A DNA stretch of 64,000 nucleotides from Athripsodes cinereus (GCA_947579605.1 OX388318.1:1860001-1924000), one strand, 5' to 3'; numbered from the stretch's first letter, positions 1-13,004 are shown. Made by a program: numbers and translations. The notes: generated by a model from the sequence alone, not told the origin.

Positions 1-343
1 TTAGGCGCTTTTGCTATTTTTAGTAATTGTTGGAATGATCCTTGATCTGTTAGAAGGTATTTTTGGGACGCTGTATGTAAAAAAAAAATATAGTTTTGTT
101 TATTACAGTATTTCATATAAATAGATCATTTTGTAGTTCTGTTAGAATTTGAGAACCGATTAACTATGACTAGAAACAAGTATGCTATGTTACTAACAAC
201 TAACTACATTATGTTTTTCAGCTTTAAGGGGAGGGGGTAGTGTGCCCCATACAGTGGGAGAGTGGCGGTCGCTCGCACATCATCAATCAGCGCATAAATG
301 TATTACAAATACCATCCAATGTGTAAATACCTTGTGTGTTCAG

Positions 344-1222
344 CTTCCCAGCAAACCGGCACCCAGATTGGCAGCAGCCTCACCCCCCAAATCCAAGTCT
401 CCCATGGACTTCACCGAAGACCCCTTCAGAGACTACAGATACGAAGATCCGTTCAATCTTGACGACCCTTTCTCCGACACCGTTGACTCCTCCAAGAAGC
501 AGCCAGCTCAGGAATCATTTGGAGCTTTCAGTACCCTCCCGTCAACAAAATCTTCTGTCCGTACTTTAAACAATAACAATACAAGCAACAGTTTTGCCGC
601 TTTTGATGCAGACGACTTCTTTTCAGCTTCTAACAACAAAGAAAAGAACAATAACGATTCGTTTGGAGGTAGACAGTCTGTTCCTTTACCAAGTAATGAC
701 CCTTTCAGTAAAAGTGGACGCGTCTCTGCTCCTATTCCAAATAACAATAGCAGTTTATCTTGGGCTACTTGGGAAGAGAGTAGTAACACAACAAATAACG
801 ATAATTGGGCAACAACTGATAGCTGGGCAAACTCTACAACGGTTTCAAACAATAATAACAACATCAATACGTCTAAAACATCCAGTCAGTTCAACACTTG
901 GAGTACGAGCAGTAGCAAGACTAAGTTAGAATTACCAGGGAAGAAAGAGAAAAAGGAAAAATCACCGAAACCCAGCAGATCTTTCACGCAGGCGTTGCAT
1001 TTAGGCAGACACAAGAACAAATCCAAGACATCTGCTAATAATAGTACCAATAATTCCTCGTCTAGTCAATCCACAGCTACCGCCCAAGATCTGTCATGGC
1101 AAGAACAGCTGTCTTGGGCCGAAGAGGAAAGCAAACGGATGGAAGAGGAAAGGAGGAAGACTCAGGAAGTGGAGGAAAGGCAATTGAAACTGGCCATAGA
1201 ACTCAGTATGAGGAATCAGTAG
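344..1222 (+). CDS. Eps-15: Eps15-like endocytic adaptor, terminal coding exon (partial)
   Basis: This is the last coding exon of an epidermal growth factor receptor substrate 15-like protein, a scaffold at clathrin-coated pits that binds AP-2 and ubiquitinated cargo. A pyrimidine-rich acceptor ending in AG at 342-343 opens an in-frame exon of about 292 codons ending at TAG 1220-1222. It begins with a proline-rich stretch (LPSKPAPRL), then has DPF motifs typical of AP-2 appendage binding (EDPFRDY, EDPFNL, DDPFSD, NDPFSK), a long Asn/Ser-rich low-complexity region, a basic KKEKKEKSPKPSR patch, and two C-terminal ubiquitin-interacting-like motifs (EQLSWAEEES and LKLAIELS) ending MRNQ. EH domains and the coiled coil would lie upstream, outside the window. 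The frame stays open back to 222, where a second acceptor exists, but that extra part (residues from GTG 242) does not look like Eps15. Identification rests on motif order; the Asn-rich expansion is unusual but common in insect proteins. Confidence 0.85.
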   Translation, partial: LPSKPAPRLAAASPPKSKSPMDFTEDPFRDYRYEDPFNLDDPFSDTVDSSKKQPAQESFGAFSTLPSTKSSVRTLNNNNTSNSFAAFDADDFFSASNNKEKNNNDSFGGRQSVPLPSNDPFSKSGRVSAPIPNNNSSLSWATWEESSNTTNNDNWATTDSWANSTTVSNNNNNINTSKTSSQFNTWSTSSSKTKLELPGKKEKKEKSPKPSRSFTQALHLGRHKNKSKTSANNSTNNSSSSQSTATAQDLSWQEQLSWAEEESKRMEEERRKTQEVEERQLKLAIELSMRNQ

Positions 1223-1257
1223 CGATGAAGGGGCTCCAACGTTCAAACCTTCTGCTA

Positions 1258-1263
1258 AATAAA
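1258..1263 (+). promoter_or_regulatory. Polyadenylation signal of the Eps15-like gene
   Basis: A canonical AATAAA lies 36 bases after the Eps15-like stop codon. Its position is right for a short 3' UTR, although AT-rich DNA downstream offers other candidates. Confidence 0.5.
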
Positions 1264-1850
1264 TATCATTATTATAACGTATAACTATCAATGGCACTGT
1301 AGTAAAAAATGTTGGTTGAGCGTATCTTGTTATGCAGAAACAAATGGTTTCAGAAAAAATTCTATTGGTCGTACTCACGAAAGAAAATGCGAACTAAGAC
1401 TTACTAAACTAACCCTGACAAAATGAAAAACCTCATACACCAAACTTATCATCTATTCAATATTACGCGGAATTGTAACATTCATGAAGAATATAATAAT
1501 TTCAAGTCTCTGACAAAATTCTATGAGTTCTGCAGTTATTACTATGAGTTTTTTTCTGCAAAATATTTAAGAGACTGGACTCTAAAGTTGTAAGGTTTAA
1601 ATCTATGAATGTGGCGTCATTTTATTAGGTCTAACGGTTGAAATAGCTTTTTTACACCTTTGTGAGTACGGCTATAAGAAAATATTGTTGGTATACAAAA
1701 GAAACATAGTATGTTCTTTAACTTGTCTTAGCTACGGGATAACTGTCATTTTTATTGTTTTCTATTTTGTTCTGTTCTGTTCTCAAACACTAGGAGATTA
1801 AAAACTTTAAAGGCGATTGTATCATGATTGAGTTCATGGACTTAGTAGAT
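1264..1850. other. Intergenic AT-rich DNA
   Basis: No coding exon, RNA gene or paired terminal repeat is visible between the Eps15-like 3' end and the first LINE fragment. Confidence 0.4.
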
Positions 1851-2085
1851 ATCTTACTCTCGTGCCGTATCCCAAGTGGGGTTGGCAAAGAGGTTGGAAA
1901 ACCACACAGCTCTGCCCTTACATACTTCTTTTGCTACCTTCACATTCATACAATTTCTTGTACATGCACGTCGCATTCTCTTGTCATTGAGAATTTGATC
2001 GTCTTGATTAAGCCACGTTGTTCTCGAACATTCGTGCTTTCTCATACCCCTCTTTCGGTAGATTTCTTCTGTATACAAATTATCC
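1850..2085 (-). mobile_element. RTE-like LINE 3' end, decayed (WDTA family)
   Basis: The minus strand encodes a degraded C-terminal tail of a non-LTR reverse transcriptase: RKRGMRKH, then SRTTWLNQDDQIL, RRACTRNCMNV, AKEVCKG and NPTWDTA. The same motif series occurs, better preserved, at 36419-36781 on the plus strand, so these are two copies of one family. Only the extreme 3' end of the element is present, as expected for 5'-truncated LINE insertions. Confidence 0.7.
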
Positions 2086-2700
2086 TTTTAATGTGTTTAT
2101 GGTAAAGGGATACTTTTTTGTAGATTGACTATGTTTTGCGTAACAAGTTTGCTCAATTTTCGCCCATTTTGCAATTTAATTTGACGAAAAAACTTCTTTT
2201 TTTACTTTTATATTAATTTTCATAGTTTTGCCATCAGTATTGAAACAAGACTGTTGCAATTTTGAAAAAATTGATTTTATATTAACATCAGTTATACGTG
2301 AGAATTGATATTTTATATTTTTTTTATTCATTCTCATATTAAAAAATATACTGTCTACACGCTGCTATCAGTATGAGAAATTTCAAAAAGTATGATTGCA
2401 CATAATTATATAAGAGAACATGTTCTTTGAATATTACTCTCCCAACAATGCAGGCAGTGAATCAATTCTTTTTTTTTCAAATTCGAATTGCAATAATGGC
2501 GGCATCAAAATTTATTCAAAGTGTTGCAAGTAATGAAAAAATATAGTGATATTCAGTATATTGATTATATTATAATGTTGCTAGTGTAATAAAAAATTAT
2601 TGAATAAAATTTAGTCAAGCACCCCATTGTATTAAATATTATTGTAAAGTACTGTGTGAATTGTTGTACCTAACTAAAAAAAACCTGTAATTTTTTTGTT

Positions 2701-3089
2701 TCTCTATGTCGGAGGGAAACTACGCTATGACAAGAAATGTCGTTTTTTCACTATGGCAATTTTTTGGCAAAGTTTTTGCAACGTAATCACATTTACTGCT
2801 TCTGACATGAGGGTTTTAGATGCAAAAGCACTTTGATGCATTTTTTGCAAATATTGAACTATGAATGGAGGAATGTTTATATTTTAGCTGGTTACAATGT
2901 AGTAATTAATTGGATCAAAATTCACCTCTATCATTGCAAAAATTGTTCTTAAAAACTGATAAAAAACAAAAGTTCCTCAGTCCATTTGAACCAATTAAAG
3001 ACCTTTATTAAAAAAATTTCTTATAAGCCAGATTGCACAATTGTCATGTGACTTAAAACATACAATGATATTTCCCTCCGACAAAGAGA
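2701..3089. mobile_element. MITE with 19-bp terminal inverted repeats
   Basis: The left end TCTCTATGTCGGAGGGAAA (2701-2719) is the reverse complement of 3071-3089 with one mismatch. The 389-bp interior has no ORF. No convincing target duplication could be read because both flanks are T-rich. Confidence 0.65.
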
Positions 3090-3214
3090 TTTGTGTATTA
3101 TCTATGTATTATATGATTATTGTTCTCTTGGTTACTGTCTTAAATAAATTTTATTAAATGATATTATTGCAATATTATTACAGTTATGACTATTATTTAT
3201 TCTACTCCATCTAA

Positions 3215-3510
3215 GAGTCATTAATTGTGAGGTTATTATACACTCACCATTTATTAGGGTGAGTGACTGTCAATAATTTTGAGGTTATATAACTGTCATT
3301 GATGTTGAGGTTATGTAAATGTCATTATTTTTGAGCTTTTGTAATTGTCATTAATTTTAAGGGTTAGTTACTCTCACTAATTTTGGGGTTACATAACTAT
3401 CAATATTTGAAGTTATTTCACACTGTTGCTAATAAATTGTCATTGTTTTTGAGGTTATGTCACTATTATTGGTTAACTTTGAGGTTATGTTATCATCATT
3501 AACATTGAAT
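3215..3510. repeat. Degenerate tandem repeat, about 30-bp unit
   Basis: Roughly nine or ten diverged units share the core TGTCATTAATTTTGAGGTTA. The cores are recognisable at about 3230, 3285, 3310, 3345, 3390, 3450 and 3485. Units have drifted in sequence and length, so the array is old. Confidence 0.65.
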
Positions 3511-5840
3511 TGTTGGCTGTTTTACCTCTGCTTGTACTGTACTATTATTCTCTTTATACATTCCTGTTGCTTTAATATAATTGTAATATCTAATGTTTAT
3601 TATAATATCATCACGGTACCTAAATATAATGTTAATTAAATACATTTTTATTGTTCTGTTATTATTGCGTACAGATAATTCTCGAGTTACAATTTTATAT
3701 GACAAATCTGGTTAAATGTTTTAATCGCAATCAATGACCAACTGTTAACTGTTAGAACATTTAAACTGTTCAAGTTTAAGAAATAAATTATATCAATGGC
3801 TGCATTGATCACCTAGTTCCATAGATATTTTACAAAATGCATAGTTTTTTTATCTTTGTTATTTTGCAGAAAGTGATATTCTTTTGTTTCCACAAACAAA
3901 AGATTCTAAAACTCAAGTTTTTTTTTTAATTACAAGCACTGTTTCCGGTTTTGGTTATACATGTTAATGCCTCGAAACTTTGATGCATTTTTTGACAAAA
4001 TATTAGGATTTTGAGTCGTCAGTCTATGGAACTGCTATTGTTGTATCGTAATCAATCAGCCAGTGATAAAATACCCTAGAAAGAATTGTTAAATATTTGA
4101 ATTGATTTGCTGTATCAATCAATGAACTGACATAAATGGGACTTGCGCTAAACCTTAATAAATTTGTCTGTCGTAACTCAAATATTGTTTGTGCAATTAT
4201 TGTGTATTATTAACTATTCTTATCGAGCTTCCAGACTGTTTTACATCTGACGGTTGCTCGTGTGCTGACTTTGTAGGAAATTATTAATTTTATTGTTAAT
4301 TGTTAAGTCATTATATTGTTATATTTATTAGTTAAGATTCATTATTCTTTTAATTAATTCTTTAAGTTTTATGTTACCTTTCACAAGATTCACAATCGTA
4401 TCATATTACTTACATTGTGTAGGTACTATTTAAAACAATAGATGTTGATATTGTTAAAAAAATTTGCAGTATTTTATGCAAATTATTTATTGGTCCATAG
4501 ACATATATAATGACAAGTAAAAAAATGTCCTAATTAATTATAGAATGATTTTAAATTCATTTTATTTGAATTTGGAATGTGATGTTAAATGGTGGTGCCA
4601 TTTAAATTACACATTCTTCCCATATTATTTATTGTCATAATCCCCTCTCCCACTTTTTGTGTATTTAATTTTTTTATTTAAATTATAGAATTATTTATCT
4701 ATTTTTAAACTATTTAAATTGCATTTGAATGCGTATTTTATCCGTGTTTTTAGACCAAAGATATGGAAATATTTTGTCAGTTTTAAAACAAAATGAGATA
4801 GACAACAAACTCCTCAAAATAACTGCAGTACAAATTGTTTAATAATATGTTAAATTGTATAGACTGCTTTAATAAATAACTCTTTGTTTATTTATCATTT
4901 ATATTTTCAGTGATGGCAATGCTAATTGTCATATTTCAACTATTGTTTGTTTCTTTGTTCATTTGTTAAAACAGAAACAGTTTATTATTATACCAAGTGT
5001 AGTGTGTAGATATGTACAAAGATTTTTGTAAGTAACCGTGCATAAATTTAATATTTTTAAAGTCTTGCTAATTGTGATAGTGAAGATACAATTTCCGTCT
5101 GTTATTTCTCTTCTATTATTTAATTGGTTAAGTGTTTAGATATTCTCCGTTTTAATTATTTTTTTCAAATTTTGAATGTTTCCTTTCAAATTTAGAATGT
5201 ATTCTTCTTGGAGGCTAATCAGCTAATATAAAGTACCTATTTCATCTCATTTTATTTATATTATTATTTTATTTTTTGTATGTTTGTTTAATAAAATTAT
5301 TTTCCAGTGTCATTTATTTAATTAATTTTTTTTAATTATATTTTATTATTAAACTGTATTTTATTTTTATTATTATTATGTTTCATCTATATTTTCTGTT
5401 ATTTTTATTATAATTATAAAATTAATACAGTGAAATATATACTCGTTCTGTTATAAAAAATATTGAAGTAATATATAATAATTTAATTAATTATTATATT
5501 GTTTTTATTCATATTGTAAATATACATACTGTGTACTCAGCAAACTTCTTTTCTTTTATTTTAATATAATTTTCTTTTTCTCTATTTTTATTTATTTATT
5601 TACTTATTCATTTTTATACATTCTTCATTTGCAAGGTGCTTAGACTATATATTTGTGTGTTAAGGGAAATTTTGCAAATGTGTTAGTATAAAAAAAGATG
5701 TGAATAAAATATACGTGCATGCGGTAAATGATAATCCACAGATAAAATATGTCAAAATTCACTGTTTATTATCTATGGATTAAATAAAATTATGAAGTAA
5801 TAATTTTGAATCAAATTCAAAACGTTTACAATTGAAATAT
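3511..5840. other. Intergenic AT-rich DNA
   Basis: Very AT-rich (locally poly-T and TTTATT runs, especially 5240-5620). Short inverted matches such as AGTTCCATAGA near 3816 and its complement near 4023 hint at old MITEs, but nothing firm was found. Confidence 0.4.
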
Positions 5841-5847
5841 CTGTCAA

Positions 5848-5925
5848 GGTGGTCGGTAGTCCAATGGCAGAGTCTCTTGGACTTTCAGGCAAAGGATTTC
5901 AAATCCTGCTGCAGAACTACTGTCA
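5848..5925 (+). repeat. tRNA-like SINE head (candidate)
   Basis: The segment has a plausible A box (TAGTCCAATGGCAGAG) followed about 35 bases later by a B-box-like GGATTTCAAATCC. The stems do not fold as a clean functional tRNA, so a tRNA-derived retroposon head is the better reading. Low confidence. Confidence 0.3.
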
Positions 5926-6334
5926 TTGCAACACAAGCGTAGTGTATTTAGGTTTTTCAAAAACTAAAGTTATATTTTTATCTATTCTATAAATTCAAGG
6001 TTTTTATAAACTGTATCTATAGAATTCACGTTTTTCAAAAACGTTAGTGATATACCTAAAAACACTCCAATTAAAATGATATTCAGTATCTGAATTCTAT
6101 CCTATGAACTCTTAAATAGTCTGAAATGTTGGAATGGAGCGTCTGACTTTCTGGAACAAATCAAAGATAATCACGACAATCTTGTTTCTACTAAATGTTG
6201 GCAGTGGGATTTGAACTTTCTTTTAAAATCCAAAATGCTGCTGTCAGAAATAATGAAAAACTTCTCAAAGAAATGTGCACAAATGACTTGTTCGTCTCTG
6301 AAGATTTTTGCTGTCCAAGGATAAAGCACACACT

Positions 6335-6432
6335 GAACACTGTGTTAATACACTTAACAATGTATTTCTACATTAAACGATGTGTTAATACCATGGATAA
6401 TGTGTTAATACATTAAATAATGTGTTAATGAA
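6335..6432. repeat. Short tandem repeat, AATGTGTTAATACATTAAA type
   Basis: Four to five imperfect copies of a 19-25-bp unit containing TGTGTTAATAC and CATTAAA lie head to tail. There is no coding potential beyond a chance ORF that reads through them. Confidence 0.6.
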
Positions 6433-9400
6433 ATATATTCTCCCATTCTAGCCTTCAACTTTCATTGTGTAATAATATATTAGTAAAGAATTGGCACTAA
6501 TAGCTTTAAATGTTCATTTCACTATCTGCTTTTAAATGTATAACAAGTTTTATATGTGTATATGTAAGATTGTAACTTCCGAACTAATTACTTCATTCTA
6601 AATATTAGAAAAAACAGTTTAAATTTTCAAAAAATTTGCGATGAAGTGATTGTAATGCGAATTTGTAATATATACAAAATTTTAATTAAAATGTTTTCTA
6701 CAATGGCAACATTTTAATTTGAATGAAAAAGAATTGAAAAGTGTTCTATAATGGAAGAATTAGTGTCATTGTTGTTCTCAATGAAGATTGAGGTTATGTA
6801 ATTGATTTTTAATTGTATATTTTGGTGACGCAGGGCCAAATAACGATGATTAATAGTTTGAAGATCTATAGAAAATGTAAGTAAACCACCCGTAAGAGGG
6901 TGTGGAGCATGGAGAATGATTATTATAATAGAATATTGATAAAGTTATCTTGTATAATGTAGAACTGAACATGTTATATTATCGTGTTTTAGAGACTTTT
7001 GGACCCACCTGTAGGAGTTTAGTTTCACTTTATATTGATAATAATTATTGTCGTTTTCAACATATCTAAATAGATAGAAGTTTTATTTTATAGAATGTTT
7101 AATCAAAAGCAATGTTAGAATGTGACTACAGGCATTACTCTATTAACTATAGGATAAAAATAATAATTGCAAAATTGTTAAATATTTTAATGTTTCAATA
7201 AACATTTGAAAGGAAATATTAATATGGATAAATTGAGCTGCTTATTGCAACAAAAGTCCTGACCCTCTCACAATTTATTCTGTGATGTGAAGATTAAAAA
7301 AATCATCAATATTTGTCGCTTTTTTTCAATAATATACCAAATTTTAATATAGATTTTTATTTGAACAAGATGTCTTTTGACTTCTTAGGTTGTTAACAAT
7401 AAGAAGTCAAATGATGTCACTCTTGATAAAAAAAAAATTGTAGAAGAAAACGCTTGTTTTCAATTTATCCAATGGAATTCTGGGTTTTAAAATTTTGGCA
7501 ATATTGATACATAACCCATAATTGACATGTAACATTATATTTTGAAAGTGGAACATCATAACATAAATTTCATTTGAACAAAGACATTTAACATTAGCAA
7601 GACTCCGCACTCCCTTGAAGAAACGTACCACCTGAGATAGTAATTGGTAAAGACATGTCCCTTCTAACACATGGTTGTACTATATACACTTACTGTATAA
7701 CTATCATAACTGATGTACTGGCAATAATATGTTGGAAAGGGACACAACTCTTATCAATTGCTATCGCATGTGGTACACTTTACCTTTTTATAGGAATATA
7801 GACCTTATTGCCACTGCAGAAAGCATATTTTTGCTTGTCTTTTGATCCAAAATGTACAATCTTATTCTTGTAAAATGTCTTTGAATTTGGAATTCAATTC
7901 AAAATATGTTTTGAAGTAATGTTGCCATGTCACACAAAAGAATGTCTAAAAATTCAAAAAGCATAATAATGACATTCTCTTTTTTTCAGTTTTATTGGAA
8001 GTTTTTTGAGTATGTATAAATTGAATTTAGAACATGTTGTGAATAGTATTGCCAGATCACATTTATATGTTATAATTAGTGTTGTGCCTGTATTTTATAA
8101 AACAAAATTGTTTCTATGAGATTAAACATTCTTTATTTAAAAATCATATCTTTACATTATTAAACTATCTATTATGATTAAAAAGCAAAGACAATATGTA
8201 AAAAAAAAACTATACTTAATTGCTTAGCTTTTCCTTATGTGAACACACTGATGAATCATTGTTAACTCTTTTCTAGGTATGTGTATAAAAAATATTATAT
8301 AAATATAATGATAATATTTAACTGTTTGTCGTGTTGAAATAATATTATGAAAGGTATTTTTTATCTTTGATAAGTAAATATTAAATTAAGTATATATTAT
8401 TGGATATTGTAAATCACATGACACAATGCATTATTTCTTGTCTATTATCATTTTGACATTAATGTTACCGTAGAAAAAAATCTTTGCTAACTTGGAAAAT
8501 CAAAAAAATATTTAAAAAAAATAATGAGTGATTCGAAGAGTGATAGGGACTCTTTTCCTTTTGTTAAAACCACGATACGCTGTAGGAATTTTTAAATTTT
8601 GTAAGCCGGAGCAAAACTATACTATGTACATCACGAAACGCCATTTACCAGTATGGCCGTTTAAGATTTTTCGACAAAATTAAATTAATTTTTCACATGT
8701 TTATTTGCAAGAAATTATTGTCAAAAATGATTTGCATGGGTTGCTCTTAACCATATCCCTCATTACTATTTTTTTGGTGTTACTTTTGTCCAGAATATAT
8801 TGATAGTCGATAGAAAAATAATGATAGACCTTTTTAGAAAAATGTTTAGTTGTCAACTGTTGTCGATTGACTCACAAGACAAACTTCCATACAATGGGTT
8901 TCCAGCAAAGTTTTGCATCTTTCTTTCTATTCCAGTAGGACCCTCTTCAGCTCCTCGTGTGATCTGCAGCCTACAGCTTATATCTTTGAACACACTCAAG
9001 TGATACGAAAAAATTGATATTTTTAGATTTTCTATGGTAGCAAAATATAGGCGAAACGTAGTATTGAAATTTATTTTATTTTGGCTATCGATAACACATC
9101 ACTTATCACAGATTATAAAAAAAAAATTAAAATAATTATATCAAGATTATTATAATGATAATAAACAATAAAAAATAAATAAACAAAAAACAATGTGTAT
9201 TCATAATTATTTAAATATAGAATTTATATTGTTGCGCTTTTGACAACCAATCACCACGTGTTAAAAATAATAATTAAAATGTTGTTAACAATTTTTAGAA
9301 TAAATAAATAAATATAAATATTGTATGATGAGCATTATCAATAATAGATTGTAAACTGTAATTATTAATACGGAATTAAGTGTGTGTATAAAATAAAACT

Positions 9401-9860
9401 ATGATAAATATTAATTATTGTATTCTGTGTAAGGCAAGTATTAAAATAAAAATCATAAAAAAATCTCTGTTCCCTGGCGATATTAAATAATTAAGTAGGT
9501 ATCTAATTTTTTTTTTTCATTTGACAACATATTGTAATATTTGCATATTTTCAAATGGCAACATGTATTAATTCTTAATTTGAATGAATCAACTGTAAAA
9601 AAAAGAACTTTGATTTTATTATAACCTTATTTTGAAGAAATAACAATTATCTAATTCTTTTACATAAAGTCATTCCCACTTTATTTGAATAAGTTTAGGT
9701 GCCATATTTTATTTTAATTACACAATTTTGTAACGTCTGATTTTACTGTTACAAATTTGTATTATACTCATTTTAGTTCTTCCTTCTGCCTTTCTTATAT
9801 TTCTCCTAAACTATAAAGTTTGCTCTCAACAACAGAGTTATTGTATTTTGTTCACCTTAA
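6433..9860. other. Intergenic AT-rich DNA
   Basis: No exon-like reading frame with splice signals, no RNA gene and no complete TIR pair was recognised. ORFs here are short and of low complexity. Confidence 0.4.
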
Positions 9861-9864
9861 CCCA

Positions 9865-10525
9865 TTTTGACAGATGTATAAATTATCATTTTCACCTGAA
9901 TCCGTTTTGACAGATACATATTATTTTCATCTTATTCCATAGACCATTAAAGGTCACGTGGTCTTATCTATGGATTTGCTTTTGCTTGGAGGGCAAACAG
10001 TCAAATTGCGCAAATCATCCTTGTAGGATGTTATGCCATAAGAGAAAAAAAAGAAAGTCAGATGACAAAATAATAACAAAAACGACACTGACAGTTTTTT
10101 TGATTATTAGGTATTCTTCAGGCGTTCCACCCAATATTGAGTGATTTTGTAATACTGACAGTTGGAAGAATAATACCTACATGACAACGCTCTTCTTTGA
10201 AATAATTTACTATCTGAGATAGCATGTGCTATGGTACTTTATCTCTTTATCACGCATAGTTAGAACTGCACAGTTAAAAAGACATACCACCTTTTTGTTT
10301 GTTTTGTTTTTGTTTTAGAACTGCGCAGTTAGAAAGAGATACCACCTTTTTGTTTGTTTAATTTTTGTTCCGTTGATGTCCTCCAAACATTTTTCTGTGA
10401 CGTCATCCTTTAATGGTTATTTTGACAGATGCATATTATTTTCACCTTATTCCATTTTGACAGATGTATATTATTTTCACCTTATTCTGTTTTGACAGAT
10501 ACATATTATTTTCACATATGACATA
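9865..10525. repeat. Tandem array of a 36-40-bp unit, split by a MITE
   Basis: Units of the form TTTTGACAGATRYATATT followed by ATTTTCACCTTATTC occur on both sides of a MITE: two to the left (from about 9867) and three to the right (to about 10515). The array is interrupted exactly at a unit end, showing the MITE jumped into a pre-existing array. Confidence 0.7.
9942..10417. mobile_element. TA-flanked MITE, copy 1 (GACCATTAAAGG family)
   Basis: The left end GACCATTAAAGG after TA (9940-9941) pairs with CCTTTAATGGT before TA (10418-10419). The first ~180 bp match a second copy at 44356-44641 almost base for base. This copy carries extra central DNA, including a 55-bp tandem duplication (10261-10315 and 10316-10368). 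It is non-coding; the TA target suggests the Tc1/mariner superfamily. Confidence 0.8.
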
Positions 10526-11136
10526 CATAGCAACATCTTAAAAAAAAATTAAATGTTCTTATTTTTAAATGGTTTCAGATTTACCTGACAGACAATATTT
10601 CTTTGTCGTGTTCTTTTTTATTATAAATATAGAAAAGAAATGAGAAAAAATGGTTAGTTTCATCTTTTTCTTTGGTCTTTATTTATGGAGGGAGGAAAAG
10701 GAACAAACAACATGTTCTAATTGTCTATCGAAAATATTGTGAAGCGTTTCCTTCACGATAAAATGACTCACCTGTTATCATACAAATTCATACTTGGTTG
10801 CTTTCTTTAAAGTACTATTATTGTATCAAACGAAATTGTTCTTAAAGAAATACTAATAAATTTAAATTGTGTTTAGCATGTATTAACTTTAGCTTCCTAG
10901 TTATGTATTGACCAATATCTGATTTCTCTATCTTAAATATAAAATATTCATAATTTATAAGTTATTTAAAATTGATATGGAAAATAGAGAATCTCTTGAA
11001 TAACTCCATGAATGAATGATGCAAAGGAACACTCTTTACCTCTTTTGTTTTTTTAAGATGGATTTGGATTTGAAATAAACCCAAACACGCCCCCAGATAC
11101 TATCACATTTAATATACTAGAAAATAGATTAAGTCG

Positions 11137-11222
11137 GTAGTGGGTGGAATCAAACCCGTTTCTCTTAATTGAAAGTTGATTACTGAATTGTGTTGTCAAC
11201 TGTGGTATGCATTAGGCTAAAT
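11137..11222 (-). repeat. tRNA-like retroposon head (candidate)
   Basis: On the minus strand a possible A box (TAGCCTAATGCATACC) is followed by a B-box-like GGTTTGATTCCACC. It overlaps the end of the adjacent TIR element, which weakens the case. Confidence 0.3.
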
Positions 11223-11599
11223 TCACATGTAACATGAGATCAAATAAATTGAGAGTTCAGATGACGAGCACTAACGCGCGTTGCGAGAGTACCATCACTA
11301 CTTGTCAGTCTGGTTAATCAATTAGTAGGTCGATGTCAATATCTACAGATTCAGTAATTTTACTGCAAAAACAAGTAATAATTACGAAAATTAATAAAAT
11401 TGCAAAAATAGTATGTGAAATAGTGATGAAAGCGCGCGCTCATATGAACAGCAAACGGAATTTAAATTAGTATCAAAACGCACATCTTGAGACTTTTTCT
11501 CTAAACGCCCATGTGAACGGTTGTAAGGTAAATATAAGGATTTCTAGATGCGCGATTTGAAAGCGCGCGTCAAAATTTTGCCATGTGAACATAGCCTTA
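11212..11599. mobile_element. MITE with TTAGGCTAAATTCACATG ends
   Basis: Left end TTAGGCTAAATTCACATG pairs imperfectly with CATGTGAACATAGCCTTA at the right end. The interior has mirrored subterminal CGCGCG tracts (near 11276, 11432 and 11562) and no ORF. The target duplication is unclear. Confidence 0.6.
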
Positions 11600-13004
11600 A
11601 AGGCATCTTTGTAAAATGCTTGTTCAGGTATAAAATTTCATCCTTAGATGTTGCACAGATTTTGAATTGCTTTGAAAATGTTTTATTATTACTGAAGTAT
11701 TATAATGGGATTCTATATTTTCCATACAAACTCTTCTATATCATTTGTTCCTCTTGTAAATTAAAAACTATTTTATCTTTTTTGAACATGAAGTTTGACA
11801 TTTCATTGCAACGCTAAATTTTTGTTCATATTACTTTTAAACAAATGTATGTTAGATTATCAATCAACAATCGACAAACTGTAATGTGAACAATTCATAG
11901 TTACAAACCCATCAAATAACACATGACAAGTTCCTTTTTATGTTACAAACCCAACAACAAAAAATATTAAGTAATTAGGTTGCAGAAGAAATAATCTGTT
12001 TCAAATAGAACAAACAAACCCCATAAATAATATTGTATTGTGTGTGACATCAAATAATTACAAATGCATCAAATATTGTAGCATGTTTCAATTCAAACTA
12101 CAAATCTATCAAAGTAATATTTAACAAATTATATTACAAACTTGTCAAATTAAGAAGCTTGCGTGTATTAAAATACTCATCAAATTATGTAACGCGTTAT
12201 AAAAGCAAAATAATTATTTATTTTTGCCGTAACTACATATTCCACATCAGACTAAAATTACAATTTACATTACAAACTCATTAAACAAACTGACATGTTA
12301 CAGACTAAATTACATACTCATCAAATGATAAAAATAATTGTCTGTCATACTATGGTTACCTACCTTTTTCACAGTTGATCAATGTTAAAAGTTACATTAC
12401 TAAACAAAGTAACATGTTACACATTACAAACTCAACAAATAACAAAACGTCACAATACAATATAAGTTTCTGCAAATATGTAATTTAATGTGAATTAATA
12501 TTTCCTGATAATAGTTATAAATGAAGCTGAGTATTATAAAGTAATATATAATTATTAGCTGGCCATATACCCTCGACTGTAATAACAATAATACAACGTG
12601 TATATCTATGTTAATAAATATTAATTGTACATCTATATCATCAACAATAACAACACAATAAGAAATAATTATGTAATTATATGAATATTATAATTATATT
12701 ATAATACCTTGTTTGTTTTCTCTGTTGAATTTGTTATTAAATATACTTATATCATTAAAATATATGTAATTACAAAATGTATAAAAACGATTGTCCATCA
12801 TTTTTAGTTGTATCCGTTTGGATCCACGTTATTTCCCTCTTCTTAAAAATTGTCATCATGCCCAAAATGTAACGTCGGATCTACAGATTTTACAAAAATC
12901 TTACATATTAAGTCGTAACGTTTTGTAATATATATCTTCTTACATAATAACGTCATTACATTCTACATATTATAATGTAAAAAAGAGAAAAATTTATAAT
13001 TCCG
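11600..13004. other. Intergenic AT-rich DNA with ACAAACTCATCAAA-type repeats
   Basis: From about 11900 to 12470 a loosely repeated phrase of the form TTACAAACTCATCAAATAA recurs at irregular 30-60-bp spacing, looking like a decayed tandem array. No gene was recognised. Confidence 0.45.

Noticed and set aside
1..8. TTAGG at the window start as insect telomeric repeat
   Set aside because: It is a single occurrence and is not tandem.
242..343. GTG at 242 as the start of an independent gene
   Set aside because: The frame is open upstream of it and downstream sequence is an Eps15 terminal exon, so it is not a start.
508..867. Minus-strand ORF of Leu-rich sequence
   Set aside because: It is antisense to the Asn-rich Eps15 exon; poly-Asn codons read as Leu/Val on the other strand.
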